5,734 bases of DNA. Source: Gemmatimonadales bacterium (GTDB taxonomy: Bacteria > Gemmatimonadota > Gemmatimonadetes > Gemmatimonadales > GWC2-71-9). The stretch spans positions 1 to 5,734 of the forward strand of contig JACCSE010000506.1 in NCBI GenBank assembly GCA_013813145.1. The letters are read 5' to 3'. The translations under genes were made by a program, and so were the position numbers. The notes beneath the pieces are model-generated. The model saw only the letters and a list, made by a program, of their open reading frames with translations, had not been told where the DNA came from and ran no database searches. Of the stretch, positions 1 through 4,418 are shown one piece after another (positions within the stretch are counted from its first letter, which is position 1; every line of letters begins with the position of its first letter).

Positions 1-182
1 GGACGGGGTAAGAGTGGCCAGCGCTCGTTTCGCGCGGGACACGGGTGTGCAACGGAACGGTCACGAGCCGCGACTGGGCTGCAGGTGATCGATTCGTTAC
101 CGCTTATCGGAGTGGGGCGTGACGACAACTGAGCCAATGTTCAGGCTGAAGGACGCCCGAGCGACTCCCCTGATCGCTCGAA
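1..182. other. Upstream region without a supportable gene
   Basis: All three forward frames meet stops early: frame 3 near position 9, frame 2 near 86-88, and frame 1 at about 130-132. The frame 1 stretch of about 43 codons shows no recognisable protein signature. It could be the tail of a gene starting outside the window, but nothing in it supports that. No tRNA-like or rRNA-like structure was recognised. The only structure I see is a short GC-rich inverted repeat at 158-180, listed separately. Confidence 0.5.
158..180. repeat. Short inverted repeat just upstream of the arsR promoter
   Basis: The arms CGAGCGA (158-164) and TCGCTCG (174-180) are exact reverse complements separated by 9 nt. 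The repeat ends three bases before the -35 hexamer of the first arsR gene. It could be the remnant of a terminator for an upstream transcript, although no T-tract follows, or an accessory protein site. A 7-bp GC-rich repeat can occur by chance in GC-rich DNA, so no function is assigned. Confidence 0.3.
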
Positions 183-211
183 TTGACTAATCAAGAATCG
201 TTGATTAGTAT
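183..211 (+). promoter_or_regulatory. Sigma70-type promoter of arsR (probably leaderless transcript)
   Basis: TTGACT (183-188) matches five of six bases of the -35 consensus. Exactly 17 bp downstream, TAGTAT (206-211) matches four of six bases of the -10 consensus. Transcription would be expected to start 6-8 bases after the -10, at about 217-219, which coincides with the arsR ATG at 218. No Shine-Dalgarno sequence precedes that ATG. The natural reading is a leaderless arsR mRNA. The whole spacer and parts of both hexamers are covered by the ArsR-type operator at 186-209, so repressor binding would exclude RNA polymerase. Confidence 0.75.
186..209. promoter_or_regulatory. ArsR operator 1: perfect 9-bp inverted repeat
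   Basis: ACTAATCAA (186-194) and TTGATTAGT (201-209) are perfect reverse complements separated by the 6-nt spacer GAATCG. The core ATCAA-N6-TTGAT is the kind of dyad expected for ArsR/SmtB winged-helix dimers. The site is AT-rich in a GC-rich region and sits between and across the -35 and -10 hexamers. The same core recurs at 651-666 ahead of the flavoprotein gene, which supports a specific regulator. Autorepression by the adjacent ArsR, relieved by arsenite or antimonite, is inferred. Confidence 0.85.
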
Positions 212-217
212 CCTGTC

Positions 218-628
218 ATGTCGACCAGCACCTCGGCGGGCTCCGCCCCGCTCGCCCAGCGGGCCCAGCTCTTTCATGCGCTCTCCGACGAAACCCGTCT
301 GGCCGTGCTGGAGATCCTCCGCGGCGGCGAGCGCTGCGTCTGCGACCTGCAAGACGACCTCGACGCGGCGCAATCGCGACTCTCTTTTCACCTGAAGGTG
401 CTCCGCGAGGCGGGATTGGTGCGGGACCGGAAGGAGGGGCGCTGGTCCTACTACACCCTCAATCCCGAGCGACTTGAAGTCGCCGCGGAGTTTGCCCGGG
501 AGTATCTGTCGCCCCGATCCCGGGCCGACGCAGCGCCCGGGCCCAAGCTGCACCAACTCTCGCGTGGCCGCCGTGGGACCGCGGCTTCCGGAGCGACAGA
601 CAAGACGCGTGAGGGCTGCTGTCAGTGA
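218..628 (+). CDS. arsR: ArsR/SmtB-family metalloid-responsive repressor (first copy)
   Basis: This is a 136-residue winged helix-turn-helix repressor that is expected to bind operator DNA as a dimer and release it when a metalloid binds. The conserved N-terminal block LFHALSDETRLAVLEIL (about 18-34) leads into ERCVCDL (38-44), the counterpart of the ELCVCDL arsenite-binding motif, with Cys40 and Cys42. The recognition helix follows in AQSRLSFHLKVLREAGLV (51-68), and the wing is around RKEGRWSYY (71-79). The C-terminal tail after about residue 100 is polar and ends in a vicinal cysteine pair, Cys134-Cys135, which could supply a third thiolate; that is inference. ATG 218 is the only sensible start: an in-frame TAG lies at 206-208, and the promoter places the transcript start at the ATG itself. 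The gene lies 49 nt upstream of the flavoprotein gene, and operators flank it on both sides (186-209 and 651-666). Other metal specificities within ArsR/SmtB are possible, but the CVCD motif favours As(III)/Sb(III). Confidence 0.92.
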   Translation: MSTSTSAGSAPLAQRAQLFHALSDETRLAVLEILRGGERCVCDLQDDLDAAQSRLSFHLKVLREAGLVRDRKEGRWSYYTLNPERLEVAAEFAREYLSPRSRADAAPGPKLHQLSRGRRGTAASGATDKTREGCCQ

Positions 629-650
629 GCTCTCTCTTTTGCGGTGAAAT

Positions 651-666
651 ATCAAAATTTGTTGAT
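651..666. promoter_or_regulatory. ArsR operator 2 ahead of the flavoprotein gene
   Basis: ATCAA (651-655), a 6-nt spacer (AATTTG) and TTGAT (662-666) reproduce the core and spacing of operator 1 exactly, without its extended arms. The site lies in the 49-nt gap between arsR and the flavoprotein gene and ends one base before the GAGG ribosome-binding site. It implies that the regulator also controls the second gene locally, through an internal promoter or as a transcriptional roadblock. I could not pick out a convincing -35/-10 pair here. TTGCGG at 639-644 is a weak -35 candidate with a poor -10. Confidence 0.72.
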
Positions 667-677
667 GAGGCCATGCG

Positions 678-2090
678 ATGATGAACCCGACATCTCCCCA
701 CCTCCCTGTAGCCATCATCGGCGCCGGTCCCGTCGGGCTCGTGGCCGCGGCACACCTGGCGGCGAAGGGCCACCCTTGGCTCGTCTTCGAGGCCGGCAAC
801 ACGGTCGGCTCCAGCATCCGCGAGTGGGCCCACGTCCGGCTCTTCTCCCCGTGGAAGTATCTGACCGACCCGATCGCGGTGCGGCTGCTCGAGGCGAGCG
901 GCTGGCGAGCCCCGAATCCGGAGCGGCTTCCCACCGGCGGCGAATTCCTGGACGACTTCGTCGCGCCCCTGGCGAGCCTGCCTTCAATCTCGCCGCACCT
1001 CAGGCTCGGCCATCGGGTTCTCGCCGTCACCCGCCGCGGCATGGACAAGGTCAAGACGGCGGGGCGGGAGACGGCGCCGTTCGAGATCATCGTCCGTGAG
1101 CCGGAGGGCGGCACCGCCCGATTCCTTGCGCGGGCGGTGATCGATGCCTCGGGTACCTGGCTGTCTCCCAATCCCCTGGGCGCCGGCGGTGTGCCCGCCG
1201 TGGGAGAGGCCGAGCACCGCTCGCGGATCCGCTACGGTATCCCCGACATCCTGGACCGTGAGCGCGACCGCTACGCCGGCCGGCGGACGCTGGTCGTCGG
1301 AAGCGGTCACTCGGCCTTCAACGCGCTGCTCGATCTTGCGGTGGCGGCCACCCAAGCTCCCGGCACCGAGATCGTCTGGGCGGTGCGACGCTCCGAGGTC
1401 GGCCTGCTCTTCGGCGGCGGACGGAAGGATGCGCTCGAGGCGCGGGGCGCACTGGGCACCAGGCTACGGCGGCTGGTGACGAGCCAAGCGATCGAGTTCG
1501 TGACCGACTTCAGGATCGCTCGAATCCATGGCGACGGCGATCGGGTGGTCGCCGAAGGCGACGATGGCCGCCGCCTCGAAGGGCTGGATCAACTCATCGC
1601 GGCGACGGGCTTCCGCCCCGAGCTCGCGCTCACCCGAGAGCTCCGGCTCAGGCTCGATCCCTGGCTGGAAGCTCCGGAGGCCCTCGCGCCCCTGATCGAC
1701 CCCAACCTCCACAGTTGCGGCACCGTGTACCCGCACGGCGAGGCGGAGCTGGCGCATCCGGAGCGCGACTTCTACGTGGCCGGCATGAAGAGTTACGGCC
1801 GAGCGCCGACCTTCCTCCTGCTCACGGGCTACGAACAGGTGCGGTCAGTCGTCAGCCGTCTGGTCGGCGACGAGGCCGGCGCGCGCAGGGTCGAGCTGGT
1901 CCTGCCGGAGACGGGAGTCTGCCGGACGGATCTCGCCGGCGGCTCGTGCTGTAGCGGAGAGGATGCGGACGAGGAGCCGGCCCCAGCCGGGGTGGAGCGG
2001 TCCCCCACGGCTGGTGGGTGTGGTTGCGGGACGGCCCCACCGGCGGCGCGCCTCCTGCCCACGATCTCGATGGAGAAGTGCTGCGGGTAA
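678..2090 (+). CDS. FAD/NAD(P)-dependent oxidoreductase with Cys-rich tail (ArsO-like flavoprotein)
   Basis: This is a 470-residue, two-dinucleotide-binding-domain flavoprotein of the broad CzcO/monooxygenase-like group (COG2072 type), here in an arsenic context. Residues 11-20 hold the FAD motif GAGPVG, with Glu38 ending the second strand. GSGHSA at 208-213 is the NAD(P)H-binding Rossmann motif. IAATGFRPE at 307-315 is the conserved ATG-containing segment of such enzymes, and AGMKSYGRAPTFLLLTGYEQ at 368-387 is the C-terminal FAD-closing region. I do not see the FxGxxxHxxxW/Y fingerprint of classical flavin monooxygenases. The tail is unusual: Cys415 in LPETGVC, Cys424-Cys425, Cys448 and Cys450 in GGCGCG, and Cys468-Cys469 in EKCCG at the very end. 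These could bind trivalent arsenic or act as redox thiols (inference). GAGG at 667-670 lies 7 nt from ATG 678; a start at ATG 681 would remove only one residue. Similar flavoproteins (ArsO) occur in actinobacterial ars operons, but the reaction is not established. Oxidation or reduction of an arsenical or thiol is a hypothesis. Confidence 0.85.
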   Translation: MMNPTSPHLPVAIIGAGPVGLVAAAHLAAKGHPWLVFEAGNTVGSSIREWAHVRLFSPWKYLTDPIAVRLLEASGWRAPNPERLPTGGEFLDDFVAPLASLPSISPHLRLGHRVLAVTRRGMDKVKTAGRETAPFEIIVREPEGGTARFLARAVIDASGTWLSPNPLGAGGVPAVGEAEHRSRIRYGIPDILDRERDRYAGRRTLVVGSGHSAFNALLDLAVAATQAPGTEIVWAVRRSEVGLLFGGGRKDALEARGALGTRLRRLVTSQAIEFVTDFRIARIHGDGDRVVAEGDDGRRLEGLDQLIAATGFRPELALTRELRLRLDPWLEAPEALAPLIDPNLHSCGTVYPHGEAELAHPERDFYVAGMKSYGRAPTFLLLTGYEQVRSVVSRLVGDEAGARRVELVLPETGVCRTDLAGGSCCSGEDADEEPAPAGVERSPTAGGCGCGTAPPAARLLPTISMEKCCG

Positions 2091-2142
2091 CTCGCCTCAA
2101 GCGCCCTCTCAGGCTAATGGGATTTACGCAGTTCGGTCGACA

Positions 2143-2186
2143 TTGTGCGGCTGTTCTTCGTGCCTTCGTGGTGAACAGCCGCACGA
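2143..2186. repeat. Long stem-loop in the convergent intergenic region
   Basis: GTGCGGCTGTTC (2145-2156) and GAACAGCCGCAC (2173-2184) form a perfect 12-bp stem. A T-G and a T-A pair extend it to 2143-2186, and the loop is 16 nt. It lies 53 nt after the flavoprotein stop and before the end of the opposing aquaporin gene, where a bidirectional terminator would be expected. Neither side carries a T-tract, so it is not a canonical intrinsic terminator; it may act as a 3' stabiliser or a Rho-dependent stop. The loop contains CTTCGTG twice in tandem (2156-2162 and 2164-2170). On the minus strand it reads as the CACCACGAAGGCACGAAGA type of sequence that I recall as a dispersed intergenic repeat in environmental genomes. 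Confidence 0.6.
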
Positions 2187-2261
2187 CTGTTGACTGAATT
2201 ACCTGACCCCCCATCAACGCCCTAAACGGCGCGCCCCATCCGCGGAGGCGACCACGGCTGG

Positions 2262-2294
2262 CTCTGGAGTCGGCCGCGGTGACCCAGTCCAGAG
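2262..2294 (-). terminator. Weak hairpin after the aquaporin gene (possible terminator)
   Basis: CTCTGGA (2262-2268) and TCCAGAG (2288-2294) are complementary with a 19-nt, very GC-rich loop that may fold further. Read on the minus strand, the hairpin begins 7 nt after the aquaporin TGA at 2302-2304. No T-run follows. It could help end the minus-strand operon, but the call rests on position and a 7-bp stem only. Confidence 0.25.
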
Positions 2295-2301
2295 AGAGGT
2301 G

Positions 2302-3078
2302 TCAGCCTATCCCCGTGGGCCGTCGCGGATCGCGATCGTTCGGTTCCGCCGTGAGCGGGCCCTGGACGCCGAGCGGTACAGCAGCGTTCGGGACGGGCGG
2401 CGGTGCGGCATGACGGAGGACCTCGTAGAGCCGCGCGGCCGCAAACATCCCGGTGACCGGCGCGACCCAGTAAAGCCAATGCACCTGCCAGAGCCCGCCC
2501 ACCAGCGCCGGCCCGAACGACCGGGCCGGGTTCATGCTGGCCCCGGTGAGCGGTCCCCCCACAAGTGCGGAGAAGCCGACGGTGAGCCCGACGGCGAGAG
2601 CCGCGAACCCGTCGGCCACCCGCTCGTCCGTCGCGACCGCCATCACCACGAACATCAACGCGAATGAGAGCAGCCACTCCACCCCGAAGGCGACCGCGGG
2701 CCTCACCGCCGGCAGAGTGGCGCCGACCTGTCCGACCGACCCGAGCGCGAGTCGGCTCAACGCCGAAGCCGCGACCGCCCCGGCACACTGGGCGACGACG
2801 TAGGGCACCACCTCGCGTCCCGGAAACCGCCGCACCGACCAGAAGGCGAGGGTCACGGCCGGGTTGATGTGCGCCCCCGAGAGGTGGCCGAGCGCGTAAA
2901 CCATGGCGATGACCACGAACGCGAAGGCGAGCGCCACACCGACGTGGGTGACCGCGCCGCCGGTATACCCGTTCACCATCACCGCTCCAGGGCCGATCAG
3001 CACCAGGAAGAAGGTCCCCAGCGCCTCGGCCGCGGCCCGCCGGCCGACCCCGGATGGGTGAGCGGCGCGAGAGCTCAC
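2302..3078 (-). CDS. Aquaporin/MIP-family channel, candidate metalloid or solute channel
   Basis: This is a 258-residue six-helix channel of the major intrinsic protein family in the inner membrane. The two half-helix motifs are present and intact: GAHINPAVT with NPA at 72-74, and GASMNPARSFGP with NPA at 183-185. Helix 1 begins at AAEALGTFFLVLIGPG (16-31). Aligning by eye to E. coli AqpZ gives an aromatic/arginine filter of Phe52, Ala171, Ala180 and Arg186, where AqpZ has Phe, His, Thr and Arg. The loss of His and Thr should widen the pore beyond strict water selectivity. The last 35 or so residues are polar and Pro-rich, and probably cytoplasmic. The start is GTG at 3078-3076, overlapping the TGA of the upstream phosphoesterase gene by 4 bases (GTGA). 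There is no clear ribosome-binding site, so translational coupling is likely. Aquaglyceroporins such as AqpS occur in ars operons and conduct arsenite or methylarsenite. Placement behind an ArsR gene makes a metalloid role the best inference, but water, glycerol or another small solute cannot be excluded. Confidence 0.92.
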   Translation of the reverse strand: MSSRAAHPSGVGRRAAAEALGTFFLVLIGPGAVMVNGYTGGAVTHVGVALAFAFVVIAMVYALGHLSGAHINPAVTLAFWSVRRFPGREVVPYVVAQCAGAVAASALSRLALGSVGQVGATLPAVRPAVAFGVEWLLSFALMFVVMAVATDERVADGFAALAVGLTVGFSALVGGPLTGASMNPARSFGPALVGGLWQVHWLYWVAPVTGMFAAARLYEVLRHAAPPPVPNAAVPLGVQGPLTAEPNDRDPRRPTGIG

Positions 3079-3836
3079 GAGACCGGGGCCGGCTGCCCAC
3101 CGGTGCGGAGGTACTCCGCGAATTCACTGGGCAGCATGCTCTCTCTGATCCCCCGCATGGCGCGGTCGATGTCGTACTCCACCCGAACGACCTCCACGCC
3201 GACTTTCCCCTGCCCGATCTCCAGCAGCACGTATCCCGCGCGCCAGTCCCCGTCCTTCGGGCGCCCCACGCTTCCGGTGTTGACGAAGTGAATTCCGCCT
3301 ACGTCACGATGCCACGGCTTGTGGGTGTGACCGAACGCGATCACGTCCCCGGCCGCGGCACCGGCGTGAGCGGCCATCTTCAGGCAGAACTCGTCCGAGC
3401 GGTCCTCGGTCCAATACACCGTGTTGAGCGTGGGGGTAGCGTGGACCAGGACGACCCGCGGTCCCGCTCGGTGGCCCCCGCTGGGGAGCAGGTCGATCCG
3501 GAATGGAAGGGCGCCCAGCGCGCGCTTGGTCGCGGGCGAGACCTGCGCCCGGGTCCACCCGTAACTCAGGTGTGAGAGCTGTTCCTGGATCGGGTCTTCG
3601 TACCGGCAGCCGCAGTGCTTGTAGTCGGTCGCGACCGTACTGTCGTAATTGCCGGCGACCCCGGGGATCCCGGCCTGCTCGATGAGCGCTACCGTCTCAT
3701 CCGGCCACGGCGCGTAGCCCACCAGGTCGCCCAAGTGACATGTGGCGGCCAGGTCCGGCCGGCGCGTGATGTCGGCAAGGACCGCCTCCAACGCCGGCAG
3801 ATTGGCGTGGATGTCCGAGATCAGCGCGTACTTCAT
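3075..3836 (-). CDS. Calcineurin-like metallophosphoesterase (YfcE/COG0639 type)
   Basis: This is a 253-residue cytoplasmic phosphoesterase expected to hydrolyse a phosphomonoester or phosphodiester with two metal ions. The family motifs occur in order: SDIH with Asp8 and His10, GDLVG with Asp37 (36-40), GNYD with Asn63 (62-65), VHA with His132, and GHTH with His170 and His172 (169-172). The usual GNH(D/E) is GNYD here, so the histidine normally third in that block is tyrosine; relatives of diadenosine-tetraphosphatase type vary at this place. There is a local CGC pair (Cys75, Cys77) in HCGCRYED. ATG at 3836 is chosen because the protein then begins MKYALISDIH, with the first metal motif at residue 8 as in the family. 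The open frame continues upstream only as an out-of-frame shadow of arsR. The gene follows arsR after 4 nt and overlaps the aquaporin start by 4 nt, so the three are one operon. The substrate is unknown. A link to arsenate or phosphate esters is suggested only by context. Confidence 0.88.
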   Translation of the reverse strand: MKYALISDIHANLPALEAVLADITRRPDLAATCHLGDLVGYAPWPDETVALIEQAGIPGVAGNYDSTVATDYKHCGCRYEDPIQEQLSHLSYGWTRAQVSPATKRALGALPFRIDLLPSGGHRAGPRVVLVHATPTLNTVYWTEDRSDEFCLKMAAHAGAAAGDVIAFGHTHKPWHRDVGGIHFVNTGSVGRPKDGDWRAGYVLLEIGQGKVGVEVVRVEYDIDRAMRGIRESMLPSEFAEYLRTGGQPAPVS

Positions 3837-3840
3837 GTCT

Positions 3841-4209
3841 TCAGCACGGGTCGGAGGCACGGGCGCGGACTCGGTCCACCGCCAGGGCCCGCTCGCGATC
3901 GAGCTGCGGGATTCCCTGGAAACAGGTGCGGACGCAGCCGAGCAGGGCGCGGTGAATCGGAGGCGTGGGGTCCGCCAGCCGATAGTGGGCGTACTTCCAG
4001 TCCCGCGAGACCACGACAAGGCCGGCACGATGGAGGTAGCGGAGGTGGCGAGAGACGGTGGACTGCGGAAGCTCGAGCAGCTCGACCAGGTCGCAGACGC
4101 AGAGCTCGCCGGCCACCAGGAGATTGAGTAGGCGGATCCGGGTGGGGTCGGCGAACCCTTTGAACAGTCGGTCGAGATCGGCGATCGGGGGAGCCAGCGT
4201 CTGCCGCAT
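3841..4209 (-). CDS. arsR: ArsR-family arsenic-responsive repressor (second copy)
   Basis: This is a 122-residue winged helix-turn-helix repressor. It carries ELCVCDLV at 35-42, with Cys37 and Cys39, matching the classical ArsR As(III)/Sb(III)-binding helix. The DNA-recognition helix is in LPQSTVSRHLRYLHRAGLV (47-65), and the wing contains SRDWKYAHYRL (68-78). Further cysteines are Cys92, Cys96 and the C-terminal Cys122. The frame can be extended 9 codons to a TTG at 4236, but ATG 4209 has a perfect AGGAGG five bases upstream (4220-4215), so it is preferred. The gene leads the operon arsR-metallophosphoesterase-aquaporin and is divergent from the phosphate porin and pstS. It differs clearly from the other ArsR in this window in the recognition helix (STVSRHLRYLHRAG versus SRLSFHLKVLREAG) and in its tail, so the two probably read different operators. 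It is likely autoregulated from the shared intergenic region. Confidence 0.93.
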   Translation of the reverse strand: MRQTLAPPIADLDRLFKGFADPTRIRLLNLLVAGELCVCDLVELLELPQSTVSRHLRYLHRAGLVVVSRDWKYAHYRLADPTPPIHRALLGCVRTCFQGIPQLDRERALAVDRVRARASDPC

Positions 4210-4214
4210 CCCGG

Positions 4215-4220
4215 CCTCCT
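4215..4220 (-). promoter_or_regulatory. Ribosome-binding site fixing the arsR start
   Basis: CCTCCT on the plus strand reads AGGAGG on the minus strand, five bases before ATG 4209. This full anti-16S match decides for the 122-residue product over the 131-residue one that starts at the TTG at 4236. Confidence 0.85.
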
Positions 4221-4236
4221 GGTCATTGTTCGGCAA

Positions 4237-4275
4237 GAACGGTCAAATCTGCCTGAGCGGATGTGAACGGGTCAA
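4237..4275. repeat. Imperfect direct repeat GAACGG(G)TCAA in the divergent intergenic region
   Basis: GAACGGTCAA (4237-4246) recurs as GAACGGGTCAA (4265-4275), 28-29 bp apart, which is close to three helical turns. The repeats flank and partly overlap the inverted repeat at 4243-4266. On the minus strand they read TTGACC-GTTC and TTGACCCGTTC. They could be a tandem binding site for a response regulator or part of the arsR promoter. No regulator can be named from sequence alone. Confidence 0.35.
4243..4266. promoter_or_regulatory. Candidate operator in the arsR/porin divergent intergenic region
   Basis: TCAAATC (4243-4249) and GATGTGA (4260-4266) form an inverted repeat with six of seven matching positions and a 10-nt spacer. 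The total is 24 bp, the same overall length as operator 1 but with a different core. It lies 33-57 bases upstream of the arsR ATG on the minus strand. It overlaps a weak promoter candidate (TTGACC as the reverse complement of 4270-4275, an 18-bp spacer, and CAGATT as the reverse complement of 4246-4251). It could therefore serve the second ArsR and possibly also influence the divergent porin gene. One mismatch and a short arm keep confidence moderate. Confidence 0.4.
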
Positions 4276-4418
4276 CCATTTTTGTTGCCCTTATTGCTGG
4301 ATCCGCACCGATTTACCCGTCTGTTACATGTCTGGAGAGTGTCCGTGACCGATTTCCGGCTTCTTACCCGCCCGGGGCTGACTACGCGGACGGATCCACC
4401 CGCACGAAAGGGCTTCGC
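4276..4418 (+). other. Leader region of the phosphate-porin operon
   Basis: About 140 nt separate the divergent regulatory block from the porin ATG. No convincing -35/-10 pair was identified; TTGCCC at 4285-4290 and TTACAT at 4324-4329 are weak single elements at the wrong spacing. ACCGATTT occurs twice (4307-4314 and 4348-4355). TGGATCCG (4298-4305) can pair with CGGATCCA (4391-4398) over a long range. No known riboswitch was recognised. Confidence 0.3.

Noticed and set aside
191..1171. Long minus-strand open frame of 326 codons opposite arsR and the flavoprotein gene
   Set aside because: It is antisense to two well-supported genes, has low-complexity Arg/Gly/Ala-rich composition and no recognisable domain; this is typical of GC-rich shadow frames.
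2222..3127. 301-codon minus-strand frame overlapping the aquaporin gene
   Set aside because: The same strand in another frame encodes a clear MIP channel with both NPA motifs; the alternative product is Arg/Gly-rich with no domain.
3837..4226. N-terminal extension of the metallophosphoesterase frame by about 130 residues
   Set aside because: The extension overlaps arsR in another frame and lacks any fold signature, and the family's first metal motif already sits at residue 8 when ATG 3836 is used.
4210..4236. TTG start at 4236 for the second ArsR
   Set aside because: The consensus AGGAGG lies five bases upstream of ATG 4209, and the extra nine residues carry no conserved sequence.
4321..4338. 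Possible Pho box (CTGTTAC, four bases, CTGGAGA) ahead of the porin
   Set aside because: The first half matches the CTGTCAT consensus fairly well, but the second half matches only CTG. It is too weak to annotate, although the context would suit it.
4263..4418. GTG start at 4263 adding 52 residues to the porin
   Set aside because: It would bury the signal peptide, has no good ribosome-binding site and runs through the regulatory region; ATG 4419 has AAAGGG at the right distance.
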